Below are positions 1 through 8,602 of a stretch of 64,000 bases of DNA, in pieces. A program made the position numbers and the translations under genes. The notes under the pieces were generated by a model. It was not told the DNA's origin and did not search any database. It was given only the letters and a program-made list of their open reading frames with translations. Source of the stretch: Aurantimonas aggregata. GTDB taxonomy: Bacteria > Pseudomonadota > Alphaproteobacteria > Rhizobiales > Rhizobiaceae. Position 1 is the stretch's first letter; each line of letters starts with the position of its first letter. Location: positions 1-64,000 of the forward strand of contig NZ_JAAAMJ010000014.1 in NCBI RefSeq assembly GCF_010500835.1, in the 5' to 3' direction.

Positions 1-506
1 GCTTGAAGTCGACGAGCTTTTCACCACCGCCTCTGAGGCTCGTATCGCCTGGCCGGTAGTCGAAACACCGAATGCCGTCCGTGTTCCCGAGGTAGAACCG
101 GTCGCCGACCAGCGCCATGCCGAAGGGTGACACGATTGGCGCTGGGGCCGATCGCCTTGACGCGGCGCATAGTGGCCTGCTGAGCGTGGTCCATGAGGGT
201 GCGCGGCCTCTCCGGCTGCTCCTTCGACTCCGCCACGAGGACGTCGCCGTTCGGCAGGACCTCGATCCAGCGAGGATGATCGAGGTTCGACGCAAAGGCA
301 TTGACCTGAAGCCCCGGCGCGCAGGTGGGCAGGCGCCCCTCCTTCCAGCCCTCTGCGGCGGGAAGTTTCAAGGTCATGATTCCCTGTTTTCGCGCCGCCG
401 GAATCTGGGGTGTCAGCCCGACGGCTTGATGCGACGGAGAACCAAAGCGCCTAACGCGCGCGACAGCGCCACCCACGACTTCAGTCGCCTTCGCGACAAT
501 TCCCAT
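1..506 (-). pseudogene. Sorbosone dehydrogenase (PQQ-type sugar dehydrogenase) family, broken and cut by window edge
   Basis: The first half of the reading frame carries the N-terminal signature of the L-sorbosone dehydrogenase/beta-propeller family: CAPGLQVNAF, LDHPRW, LPNGDVLVAES, then GPSANR. In intact members GPSANR is followed by about 24 residues with a DADGDG calcium-loop motif before SPFGMALVGD. Here SPFGMALVGD, LGNTDG and YRPGDTS follow GPSANR at once, in a different frame, with the junction near position 138. So an internal deletion of roughly 70 bases plus a frame change has inactivated the gene. The family is secreted and oxidises sugars or aldoses in the periplasm. The gene continues beyond the left edge, so its full extent is unknown. 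Confidence 0.75.
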
Positions 507-956
507 AGTCGACCGCCTTGTCCTCAGGAGGATGTATTGAGAGCACCAACACCTGTAGGCATCGGCATCGATATGCGGTTGTCACCATGACATGAGGCTA
601 CGTCAAGACGTCTCAGGCTGCCGCATCGGCTCCAGCCATCCCAACATCGGGCGGCCGGGTCGAAGCTCCTTTAGCAGGACGGTCCATAGACCGTCTCCGA
701 ATGCGCGAGCCGCGAACATGACCGCGCTCAACAATATGTGGTTGGAAGGGAAATGACTGAATGGGTCGTGAGCCGATTGGCAGCTTTCCTCCGGCTGCGG
801 CTGTGGAGCGGACCGCTCCTTTCGGCCCAGCAAAGACAATTCGAATCGCCGATGCAGCTCGCGCCGGCGCTGTTCCTCAACAGCCGAATCGAGCGGATGA
901 CGCTGATGACGAGCGGGGGGCCTTCGGACGTCCACGCATCGCGATTTATCTCTTTA
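507..956. other. Intergenic stretch with no recognised gene
   Basis: These 450 bases separate the sorbosone dehydrogenase relic from the 3' end of the gamma-glutamyltransferase gene. A 110-codon open frame on the minus strand (603-935) has an Arg-rich, low-complexity composition and resembles no family I recognise. Its last 40 codons are less biased and could be an old gene fragment, but this cannot be supported further. Confidence 0.4.
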
Positions 957-2771
957 TCAACGACCAGCCGCGTACGCCTGCATCAACCGGGGCGTGGCAG
1001 CGGAACGCAGGAGGCCGTCCGCGTCGCGCTGGGCTGCCGTCAGCCGGCCGATGCTCCAGGGTTCGCTCACCGTCAGGCGATGACCGCGCTTCGTCAGCTC
1101 CGCAAGAGTTGGCCCGCCAAAACTTTCCTCGATGGTGAGGTTGCCGGGCTCGCGCGTGCGCGGATGGAACGAAGCGGGAAAATGCGTCGTGTGAAAGAGC
1201 GGCGCGTCGATCGTTGCCTGCAGATTGGCGCCATGATGGGCGTAACGCAGGAAGAAGGCGAGCTGCCACTGGTCCTGCTGATCGCCGCCGGGGGTGCCGA
1301 AGGCAAGGCGGCGACCATCCTCGTGCACGGCGAGAGATGGCGATAGAGTTGTCCGGGGGCGCCGCCCGGGAGCGAGCGAGGTGGGCAGTCCCGGCGTCAT
1401 CCAGAACATCTGGGCGCGCGAGTTCAGGCAGAAGCCGAGACCCGGCACGACCGGAGAAGATTGCAGCCAGCCCCCCGACGGGGTGACAGAAACCATGTTC
1501 CCCCAGCGGTCGATCGCATCGATGTGGACGGTATCACCGCGCTTCTCGGAAAGGTGCGCCATCGTTGGCTCGTAGACGGCGCCGGCGGTCATGCCCTCGG
1601 CGTTGAGCATCGCCATGGTTCGATCATGGAGATCTTCAAAGCCTGGAAGTTTGCCCGGTCGCAGGTCGAGCGACGCTGAATTTGCGTCGATCAACTGGCG
1701 CCGCTCGTCGTTATAGGCGTCCGAGAGGAGCATATCGAGCGGCACCGCGCCTTCGGCCGGATCGCCGTAATATACGTCGCGGTCAGCATAGGCGAGCTTC
1801 ATCGCTTCGGCCACGAGATGCACGAAGTCGGCGCCGTTCGTGTCGAGGCTCGTCAAATCGAACCCCTTGAGCAAGGCGAGGCCCTGCAGCAGCACCGGCC
1901 CCTGCCCCCACGCCGCGGTCTTCGCCACGCGCCAGCCATGATAGTCGTAGTTCTGCGGCACTTCGACATTCGCACGCCAGTTGGCCATGTCGTTTCGAGA
2001 CAGGACGCCCTTATGGCGCTGCCCGCTCACATCCATCACTTCCGCGGATTGCAGGTATGTATCGACCGCCTCGGCGACGAAGCCGCGATAGAAGGCGTCG
2101 CGCGCCGCCTCGATACCGGCTTCCCGGCCCTGACGGCTTTCACTCTCGGCGACAACCCGCCGGTAAGTTTCTGCAAGTACGGGATTGCGGAAAGGCGAAT
2201 GCGGTTCCGGCACGGCGCCTCCCGGTGCCCAGGTCGCGAACGATGTCGGCCATTCCTTTTCGAAAAAGTCAGCAAGCCCCGCGATCGTTGCGGAGACGCG
2301 TGGGAGCATCGGATGCCCGCTATTGGCGTAGAAGATAGCCGGCTCCAGTACCTCGCGGACGCTCATCGTCCCGTAGTCGCGCAGCATCAACATCCAGCCG
2401 TCGAAGGCGCCCGGAATGACGGTGGCAAGCAGCCCGTCGCCGGGAATGCTCTCCAACCCCTCGCGTGCATAATTCTCAATCGTAGCGCCCGCTGGCGCAG
2501 TGCCCTGCCCGCAGATGACCTCCACCACCTGCTTTTCTGCCGAATACACTAGCGCCGGCATATCGCCGCCGGGACCATTCAGGTGCGGCTCGACGATCTG
2601 CAGCACGAAGCCGGCCGCGACCGCCGCGTCGAATGCATTGCCACCCCTCTCCAGGATGCTCATCCCGACCGCCGAGGCGATCCAGTGTGTCGACGTGACG
2701 GTGCCGAACGTGCCGAGAATTTCGGGACGGGTCGTAAAGGCGGTGTGAGCGGGTGACAGCATGCTGGTCAT
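957..2771 (-). CDS. Gamma-glutamyltransferase family protein
   Basis: A 604-residue member of the N-terminal nucleophile hydrolase superfamily. These proteins are made as a precursor that cleaves itself before a Thr, giving large and small subunits that hydrolyse or transfer gamma-glutamyl (or gamma-glutamyl-like) groups. The N-terminal GGNAFDAAVA and NGPGGD motifs are present, and RGDTVHID contains the expected cleavage-site nucleophile near Thr414. The later GWLQSSP and FGTPGGDQQ motifs fit the oxyanion and substrate region. There is no obvious signal peptide, so it resembles the cytoplasmic YwrD-like branch rather than periplasmic Ggt. It is the last gene of the ubiD-transporter-ubiX operon, 76 bases after ubiX, which hints at a role in removing an amide-linked group from the pathway substrate. 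That role is an inference. Confidence 0.88.
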   Translation of the reverse strand: MTSMLSPAHTAFTTRPEILGTFGTVTSTHWIASAVGMSILERGGNAFDAAVAAGFVLQIVEPHLNGPGGDMPALVYSAEKQVVEVICGQGTAPAGATIENYAREGLESIPGDGLLATVIPGAFDGWMLMLRDYGTMSVREVLEPAIFYANSGHPMLPRVSATIAGLADFFEKEWPTSFATWAPGGAVPEPHSPFRNPVLAETYRRVVAESESRQGREAGIEAARDAFYRGFVAEAVDTYLQSAEVMDVSGQRHKGVLSRNDMANWRANVEVPQNYDYHGWRVAKTAAWGQGPVLLQGLALLKGFDLTSLDTNGADFVHLVAEAMKLAYADRDVYYGDPAEGAVPLDMLLSDAYNDERRQLIDANSASLDLRPGKLPGFEDLHDRTMAMLNAEGMTAGAVYEPTMAHLSEKRGDTVHIDAIDRWGNMVSVTPSGGWLQSSPVVPGLGFCLNSRAQMFWMTPGLPTSLAPGRRPRTTLSPSLAVHEDGRRLAFGTPGGDQQDQWQLAFFLRYAHHGANLQATIDAPLFHTTHFPASFHPRTREPGNLTIEESFGGPTLAELTKRGHRLTVSEPWSIGRLTAAQRDADGLLRSAATPRLMQAYAAGR

Positions 2772-2847
2772 TCCAAAAAGGTGTCAGGATCGGGGATTCG
2801 GCCGGAGAGGATGCTCCGCGAGAGCGCTAGACGCTTTGCCAGGCGTG

Positions 2848-3477
2848 TCACTTGCCTCCGGAACTACGCTCGCTCCCGTGCCATCGCTTTGTCGTCGGCA
2901 ATTCGATGTCGAAAAGATCGAGCGCGCGGCCGACAGTCTGGTCGACGAGATCGCCAATGGTCTCGGGGCGATGGTAGAAGGCCGGTACCGGCGGCATGAT
3001 GATCGCACCGGCGTGTGCGGCGCGTGTCATGATCTCAAGATGTCCTGCGTGCAGCGGGGTTTCCCGCACAAGCAGGACGACGCGACGCCGCTCCTTCAGA
3101 CACACATCCGCGGCCCGCACGGTCAGTTCGTCGTCGTAGGAGTTCGCGATCCCGCTCAAGGTCTTGATCGAACAGGGTGCAACCAGCATGCCCATCGTCT
3201 TGAAGGACCCGGACGACACCGCGGCACCAATGTCCTTGGCCGAGTAGTACGCATCGGCAAGCGCGCGGATATCGTCTTCATTATAGTCGGTCTCGTCCCG
3301 AAGAGTGCGGCGAGCCGACGGGGTGACGATGACATGGGTCTCCACCGCATCGACTGCGCGGAGCAACTGGAGCGCCCGCACACCGTAGATTGCACCCGAA
3401 GCACCGGTGATCGCGACGATAAGGCGCTTTCGGCGCGGAATGGCGGCCAGCGGCTCGCGCTCGTCTTCGACGCTCAC
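2848..3477 (-). CDS. ubiX: Flavin prenyltransferase UbiX
   Basis: 209 residues, close to the usual UbiX size of about 190-210. UbiX attaches a dimethylallyl group to reduced FMN, making the prenylated FMN cofactor that UbiD-type decarboxylases need. Visible family features are the N-terminal FMN-binding VAITGASGAIYG, APCSIKTLSGIANSY (the conserved APCS segment), RRRVVLLVRETPLH (phosphate-binding RE-P) and the IMPPVPAFYHRP motif near the C-terminus. It starts with ATG inside the last codons of the TIGR02444 gene (ATGA overlap) and lies in the same operon as the UbiD-family gene it presumably serves. The first 17 residues are an extension, and a slightly later start is possible. Confidence 0.93.
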   Translation of the reverse strand: MSVEDEREPLAAIPRRKRLIVAITGASGAIYGVRALQLLRAVDAVETHVIVTPSARRTLRDETDYNEDDIRALADAYYSAKDIGAAVSSGSFKTMGMLVAPCSIKTLSGIANSYDDELTVRAADVCLKERRRVVLLVRETPLHAGHLEIMTRAAHAGAIIMPPVPAFYHRPETIGDLVDQTVGRALDLFDIELPTTKRWHGSERSSGGK

Positions 3478-4019
3478 GCATCCGCTCCGTGGGCGATCGT
3501 CTGCGCATGCATTGCCAGCAGCGACATCGCAGCATGGTCATCTTCGGCGAGCGGTTCTTCAGCGAAGACTATCATAGCGTTCCGTACGGAGCGTAGCGCC
3601 AAGCTATCCGGGTCCGGATCATGCTCTGCCGCGAGCGGCATCGCCTCGAGCTGGTCGAGCTCGATCAGTTCCGCTTCGATTTCCACCTGTTTCACCTTTT
3701 CCCGCACCGCATGGATCTCCGCCGCGAGAGGACCTGAAACCCGCGCTTTCATGTCGGTGCGCACGTTGCGCAGCGGGATGACGGCGCTCTCGTGCCAGTC
3801 GCGCACGGCCGCTGCGGCATCGGCAGCAGCCTTGGGGGCCAGCAGGGTGCCTCGGACCACTCCGCACCATGCCGCATAGAGGATGACGTTGACGTTGGCG
3901 CCTTGGCGCTGCTGCAGCCCAAGACATGCCCCCGCCGTGCCTTCGGCCGCATATAGCCGTAGCGCGAAGTCACGAAGTCGCTCCCGACCTTCCGGCCCCG
4001 CCACGTTGGATCTGGTCAT
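3474..4019 (-). CDS. TIGR02444 family protein
   Basis: The ATG at 4019 is chosen because the protein then begins a few residues before the conserved FALRLYAAEGTAGACLGLQQRQGANVN-type region, which matches the alpha-helical TIGR02444 family (short conserved pieces: FALRLY, ACLGLQ, NVNVILYAAW). An ATG at 4061 in frame would overlap the ATPase gene. The rest of the 181 residues is helical with a repeated PLR and KQVEIEAELIELDQLEAM pattern. The biochemical function of the family is unknown. It is not normally described with UbiX, yet here the two overlap by four bases and must be co-translated. No signal peptide or membrane segment is seen. Confidence 0.7.
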   Translation of the reverse strand: MTRSNVAGPEGRERLRDFALRLYAAEGTAGACLGLQQRQGANVNVILYAAWCGVVRGTLLAPKAAADAAAAVRDWHESAVIPLRNVRTDMKARVSGPLAAEIHAVREKVKQVEIEAELIELDQLEAMPLAAEHDPDPDSLALRSVRNAMIVFAEEPLAEDDHAAMSLLAMHAQTIAHGADA

Positions 4020-4033
4020 TGCATCGATCCGAT

Positions 4034-4821
4034 CTAGTTCGGCAATTCGAGGTCGGACCATATCGCCTCGGTCAGCCGGATGAACTCCGGGTCGGACCGC
4101 AGGCTGCGCAGGTCGCGGGGGCGTGGCAGGTCGACGGGATATGCGCCGACGATCTTCGCGGGTCGCGGACCGAATACGATGACCCGGTCGGCGAGGCGGA
4201 TTGCCTCCTCGATGTCGTGCGTGACAAAGATGATACTGCGCCGCTCGGCCTCCCAGATGCGCAGAAGCTCCCGTCCCATGGTGATCTTGGTCAGGTAGTC
4301 GAGCGCGCCGAAGGGCTCGTCCATCAGCATCAGGGCCGGCCGGTAGGCCAGAAGCCGGCCGAGCGAGACGCGCTGGCGCATCCCGCCGGACAGGTTCTTC
4401 GGATAGGTGTTCTCGAAGCCCTCGAGCTGAAGCAGGGAAATCAGCTCCCGGCATCGCTCCCTGCGCTCGCCGGCCGGCACGCCTCCGAGTTCCAGCCGAC
4501 GTTGATGTTGCCGGTCACGGTCAGCCAGGGCAGCAGGGCATCCTTCTGGAACATGAACCCGACATGGTCGGGCGTGCCGGCGACCTCCTGCTCGTCGATG
4601 AACACACGTCCCGAGCTCGGCGTGAGCAGGCCGGAGATCGCGCGCAGGATCGTCGACTTGCCGCAGCCGCTCGGCCCCACGACGGCTACGAACTCGCCAA
4701 TCCCGACATCGAGAGAGACCCCGTTCAGGACGAGCAGTTCGGTGCCATCTGTCCGCGGGAAGGTGATGCGGATGTCCTCGAGGCGGATGCGAGGCTTTTC
4801 CACGGCATGGATCGTGGTCAT
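4034..4821 (-). pseudogene. ABC transporter ATPase (SsuB/TauB type), frameshifted
   Basis: The ATG at 4821 overlaps the permease stop (ATGA). The first part has Walker A GPSGCGKST and the Q-loop FMFQKDALLPW, then runs to GNINVG. The second part, in another frame, starts GVPAGERRERC and has the LSGGMRQRV signature, Walker B ALMLMDEP and the switch VTHDIEEA. One extra base near 4494-4496 (reading GTCGGC-C-TGG) would join them as INVGLELGGVPAG, giving about 262 residues, the normal length. As written, translation would yield only a truncated protein lacking the signature and Walker B. Either the transporter has lost its ATPase or this is a base-call error. The divergent operon encodes an intact ATPase of the same kind (9345-10097) that might substitute. 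Confidence 0.85.
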
Positions 4822-5621
4822 CTCCACAGGATGACTCCCTTCTCGAACAACGCGATGAGCTGGTTCGCGAGCATAGCGATGATCATCAGGACGGTGAGGC
4901 CGGTAAACACGCCGGTGGTGTCGAGTTGGCCGCCGGAGCTCTGGATGTACCAGCCAAGCCCCCGGCTCGACCCGACGAGTTCGCCGACAACGGCCCCGAT
5001 TAGCGAGAGGCCGATACCAAGGCGGAAAGCCGCGAGAATCCACGGAACGATGCCCGGCAGCAGCACGGTGCGCGCGGTGTAGAGCGGCGACGCCCGCATC
5101 GAGCGCATCAAGTCGAGCAGGTCGGGATCGGCGGAACGCACGCCCTCGCGGACGTTCAGCAGGAAGACGAAGACCACCATCGTGAACGACATCATGATCT
5201 TCGAGAATAGGCCGATCCCGAACCACAGGATGAAGAGCGGCGCCAGCGCCACCCGCGGCAGGCCGTAAATGCCCATGATGAGCGGCTCGACCGTGTCCGA
5301 CGTCCGCGGCGCCCGCGCCAGAAGGACGCCGAGGGGGATCCCGACGAGGGCGCCGAGCATGAGCCCGGCCCCCGCCTCGAGAAGGGTGATCGAGGTATGC
5401 CGCCAGAGGCTGCCGTCCATCGTCATGGCGGCGAGCCGCTCGATTACGAGGGTGGGACGGCTGCTCCAGAACGGGTTCACCAGGAAGGCGGCGGCAAATT
5501 CCCATGCCCCGAGCAGAGCCAGGAGCAGGAGGGCGCGGCGGAACTGCAGATTGCCGCCGACCGCCCGCGCCCCCTGCCAGCTAGCCTTTGCTTCGGGCGC
5601 GATCGCCACGTTGTCCGACAT
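4818..5621 (-). CDS. ABC transporter permease (SsuC/TauC type)
   Basis: 267 residues with about six hydrophobic segments, and the EAA-type coupling motif visible as DLLDLMRSMRASPLYTARTVLLPGIVPWI. This is the inner-membrane channel of the nitrate/sulfonate/taurine/hydroxymethylpyrimidine importer family. Its binding protein lies 12 bases upstream and the (frameshifted) ATPase overlaps its stop codon, so all three are one transcription unit below the UbiD gene. The substrate cannot be read from sequence. The operon suggests an organic acid that is later decarboxylated. Confidence 0.9.
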   Translation of the reverse strand: MSDNVAIAPEAKASWQGARAVGGNLQFRRALLLLALLGAWEFAAAFLVNPFWSSRPTLVIERLAAMTMDGSLWRHTSITLLEAGAGLMLGALVGIPLGVLLARAPRTSDTVEPLIMGIYGLPRVALAPLFILWFGIGLFSKIMMSFTMVVFVFLLNVREGVRSADPDLLDLMRSMRASPLYTARTVLLPGIVPWILAAFRLGIGLSLIGAVVGELVGSSRGLGWYIQSSGGQLDTTGVFTGLTVLMIIAMLANQLIALFEKGVILWR

Positions 5622-5633
5622 GCCGAATGCTCC

Positions 5634-6584
5634 TCAGGGAAGGTATTCGGTCGAGACCACGTCCTCGTAGGGAACGGCCTCGACGTTTGGATCGGCGATG
5701 GCGACGGTTTCCATCATGTTCTCATAGGCTTCGCGGCCGACGATGCCGTCCTTCGACAGAAAGTCATCGCGCACATCGCTCGCGACCTGCGTGACAAGCG
5801 CCGGCTCGAACTGCGGGAACATCTCGGCGATGGCCTCTTCGAGCACCGCCTGATCGGCCTGGACCATCTGCAGCGCTTCATGCACCGAGGCGGCAAACTG
5901 GCGGGCGGTCTCCTCGTTTCCTTCCAGCCAGCTGTCCAGCACCACGATGCCCTGGGCCGCGTGGGGAATGCTGCGGAAGTCGTGCACGATCTTGTAGACG
6001 TCGCCGAGTGCCAGATTCGACTGGATGTCAGGGGTGGTGAAGGTGCCGGCCGCGATGGCGCGGTTCTCGACCGCCGCGCGCATCGCGCCACCCGTGCCGA
6101 TGGCGATGATGGAATAGTCCGTGTCGGGGTCGAGGTCGATTTCGTTGATCGCCCAGCGCACCGTGTTGTCGGCTAGGCCGCCGGCCGAGGTGACCCCGAC
6201 CTGCAAGCCTTGCAGGCTGGCGAGATCGGTCGCCTCCGAATCCGCCGGAGCCATGATCGCGTAGAGATGGTGGTCGCCGAGCGCGACGATGATCTTGCCG
6301 CCGAGGCCCCGTTCCTGGAGGCGGACGGCATGGTCGGCGGCGCAGATGCAGACGTCGATGCTGCCGCTAGCCAGCGCCTGCACGGCCGGTCCGCCGCCGG
6401 CGAAGTCGGTGCGCTCGATGGTGATCCCGTTCCTCTCGAAGAGTCCTTGCTGCATGGCGACGACGACGGGCAGCGAGCCGGCCGACGTTTGTGCAGCGCC
6501 GAGCTGGACGACGGTCTGGGCTGCCGATGGCGCCGCCAGGCCGATGCCGAGAGCCAGGGCAGAAAGGCTTAGGATCATGCGCAT
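5634..6584 (-). CDS. ABC transporter substrate-binding protein (SsuA/NMT1 type)
   Basis: 316 residues beginning with a Sec signal peptide (MRMILSLSALALG... cut near AAPSAAQ). The mature part follows the NMT1/SsuA fold: LGAAQTSAGSLPVVVAMQQGLFERNGI, a Gly-rich GGGPAVQALASGSIDV segment and LQGLQVGVTSAGG. It would bind the solute in the periplasm and deliver it to the permease next door. It sits between the UbiD gene and the permease. The equivalent protein of the divergent operon (10965-11945) has the same fold but clearly different sequence, so the two transporters may take up different substrates. Confidence 0.88.
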   Translation of the reverse strand: MRMILSLSALALGIGLAAPSAAQTVVQLGAAQTSAGSLPVVVAMQQGLFERNGITIERTDFAGGGPAVQALASGSIDVCICAADHAVRLQERGLGGKIIVALGDHHLYAIMAPADSEATDLASLQGLQVGVTSAGGLADNTVRWAINEIDLDPDTDYSIIAIGTGGAMRAAVENRAIAAGTFTTPDIQSNLALGDVYKIVHDFRSIPHAAQGIVVLDSWLEGNEETARQFAASVHEALQMVQADQAVLEEAIAEMFPQFEPALVTQVASDVRDDFLSKDGIVGREAYENMMETVAIADPNVEAVPYEDVVSTEYLP

Positions 6585-6651
6585 GCTGTAACCTCACTGG
6601 TGGACGTTGACGGATGCTGCCGGATCTTACGGACCGCCCGGCAGGGCGGCT

Positions 6652-8241
6652 TCATCGTGTCGGGGGACGGGCGGCAAACCGCGAATCGCGCAGACACAGG
6701 CGGCCGGTCGGGTCCTGCCAAAGCCGCTCGGTCTCATGCAGGATGCCGAGCGCACGGGCGACCACGGGGAAGTGGTAACGGCCGAATTTCTCGGCGATCG
6801 CGGTGTAGTAGATCGGGGTTTCCGCCAGCTCCGCCGCAATTTCCTCGGCCAGCGCCAGAAGGTCGGTTTCGGCCTCACCGGCCTCGTCGGACTTGCCGCC
6901 GACATAGTCGTCGACCTTCGCCGTGTCCGCATAGGCATAGGCAATGCGCTCAAACCGCTCTTTCGGGATGCCTTCGGAGATCGTCGCGTCGATGCCCACC
7001 TTGGCGGTCGTCGGCACGATACCGGGCGGCGTCGGCGGGAGACTTGGGTCGAGCGGCTTGCCCCGCGCATGCGTGACAACCATGATGTCGCGATCACCCT
7101 GTACCCTTGTGGCGATAGCCCACTCGACGTCGCCCGGGTTGAAGACGTCGATATCGTCGTCGACCACCACGGCGTGCTTCATGTCGAGCACCGAGAGCGC
7201 CGCCAGCAGCGCGTTCTTGCCGTCGCCCGCCTGCTTCTTGATCGAGATGATCACGTGCCAGAAGGCGCAGGCGCCCAGCGTGACGTTGATGTCCTTGACC
7301 ACCACGCCCGCGGTCTTCAGCGCCTGGCGAACCGTCGCGTATCGGGTGGGTGCGGCGAGCCAGGTGTTTTCCCAAGGCATGTGCAGGGCGTAGTAGACCG
7401 CATCCTTGCGCATGGTGATGGCCTTGACGCGCACCAGCGGGTTCCAGTGCAGCCCGCCCATCAGTCGGGTGAACTCCCCGAAGCGGCCCTCGGGATAGAC
7501 CCAACCGGTCGGCAGGACTTCCGCCTCGAGGACGATCTCGGAATCGGCGATGTAGGGAACGTCGACGGTCTTGCACGGCGCAAGGTTCACCGGAGTGCCG
7601 CGAAGTCCGCCCGCGATCGCCATTTCGTCCATGCCGAGCGGGGCGCGGTAGCCCGCTCCCATGATCTCGAACGGATGCGTGCCGATCGAGATCGAGATCG
7701 GCAGCGGCCGCCCCGCCTCGAAGGCGCGCTGGGCGAAGAGGCGCATATTGTTGGGCGTGACGATGTCGATCCCGGTGGTGTTCCGGTCCTTCACCATGAA
7801 GCGGTAGATGCCCGAGTTCAGCCCGTATTCCGGATCCTTCGCCATCACGACGCCGGCGGTGATCATCGGCCCACCGTCGTAGATCGAGGACATCGGTATC
7901 GGCAGCTTGTAGAGATCGACGGCGTCTCCCTCCATGATCACCTCATGGCTGGAGGACGTCGGCAGGTCGACGGATGGTATCGGGTGGTCGATCCCCTGGC
8001 GGAGCTTCGCCTCGATCTCGGGATAGCTCGTGCAGCCGAGCGACATGATCGCCCGCTCCCGGGAACGGATGATGCCCGAGACGACCGGCATGTCGTAGCC
8101 GATCACGTCGTGGAAGAAGAGCGCCTTGTCGGATTGATCGACGAGCGTCGCGATGTGCCGAATGTCGACAGGCTGATGCAGGTCGACGAGTTCGCCGGCA
8201 CTGCGCAGTCGATCGAGAAAGCCGCGAAACAGTTCGTTCAT
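6652..8241 (-). CDS. UbiD family decarboxylase
   Basis: 529 residues from the ATG at 8241, chosen because AAGGAG lies just upstream and the product then begins like other family members (MNELFRGFLDRLRSAGEL). UbiD-like enzymes carry out reversible, prenylated-FMN-dependent decarboxylation of alpha,beta-unsaturated or aromatic acids. Expected conserved stretches are present: SRERAIMSLGC, MVKDRNTTGIDI, GTHPFEIMGAG, EAEVLPTGWVYPEGRFGEFT (the catalytic E-R-E region; written here as one recognised motif) and GDVEWAIATRVQ. UbiX for the cofactor is encoded in the same operon. This could be a phthaloyl-CoA, furoate, pyrrole-carboxylate or hydroxybenzoate type decarboxylase. The CoA ligase in the divergent operon favours a CoA-thioester or activated acid, but the substrate is not determined. 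Confidence 0.93.
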   Translation of the reverse strand: MNELFRGFLDRLRSAGELVDLHQPVDIRHIATLVDQSDKALFFHDVIGYDMPVVSGIIRSRERAIMSLGCTSYPEIEAKLRQGIDHPIPSVDLPTSSSHEVIMEGDAVDLYKLPIPMSSIYDGGPMITAGVVMAKDPEYGLNSGIYRFMVKDRNTTGIDIVTPNNMRLFAQRAFEAGRPLPISISIGTHPFEIMGAGYRAPLGMDEMAIAGGLRGTPVNLAPCKTVDVPYIADSEIVLEAEVLPTGWVYPEGRFGEFTRLMGGLHWNPLVRVKAITMRKDAVYYALHMPWENTWLAAPTRYATVRQALKTAGVVVKDINVTLGACAFWHVIISIKKQAGDGKNALLAALSVLDMKHAVVVDDDIDVFNPGDVEWAIATRVQGDRDIMVVTHARGKPLDPSLPPTPPGIVPTTAKVGIDATISEGIPKERFERIAYAYADTAKVDDYVGGKSDEAGEAETDLLALAEEIAAELAETPIYYTAIAEKFGRYHFPVVARALGILHETERLWQDPTGRLCLRDSRFAARPPTR

Positions 8242-8459
8242 GATGGCTCCTTGCGCCCGCATTCCGATGATCCGTCGCTTTAGCTTCGCGATTATCGGCA
8301 TCGGCGTTGTGAGCAGCCTAGGCAGCAAATCTGAACTGTTCAACATCTTTATGCTTCACAGAGGTCGTTTTTATTTTTGCCTATTATAAATGCATATCAT
8401 GCTGCGCGTTGGTCTTGGCTCGCCTCCCCTTCGAGCAGACCGGCTTATAAGCGATTGAT

Positions 8460-8469
8460 TTGTATACAT
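8460..8469. promoter_or_regulatory. Candidate GntR operator in divergent control region
   Basis: TGTATACA (8461-8468) is a perfect palindrome flanked by T and T, giving TTGTATACAT. FCD-type GntR regulators often bind TTGTATACAA-like sites. It lies midway in the 361-base, AT-richer gap between the UbiD operon and the GntR gene, where it could control both. This is based on motif likeness and position only. Confidence 0.45.
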
Positions 8470-8524
8470 TTGCCATCAGATGAAGATTCAACCATCCTTC
8501 TTTTAATCAAGATTCTCCGCCCAG

Positions 8525-8554
8525 TTGACTGCTCTAAATTTCTAGCCGTAGGAT
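8525..8554 (+). promoter_or_regulatory. Candidate sigma-70 promoter of the GntR operon
   Basis: TTGACT (8525-8530) and TAGGAT (8549-8554) are separated by 18 bases, about 50 bases before the GntR start. The surrounding stretch is AT-rich compared with the rest of the window. The match is reasonable but has not been tested. Confidence 0.35.
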
Positions 8555-8602
8555 GCTCACGAACCTGCAGTAAGCAGCGTTTGCGCCGATGGGGGCCATG
8601 AA

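Noticed and set aside
603-935. A 110-codon minus-strand gene
   Set aside because: Low-complexity Arg-rich translation, no family likeness and no clear ribosome binding site; reported only as part of an empty stretch.
6607-8283. A 558-codon plus-strand gene over the UbiD gene
   Set aside because: It is antisense to a clearly conserved UbiD-family gene and its translation is His/Arg/Asp-rich with no family likeness; such long antisense frames are normal at this GC content.
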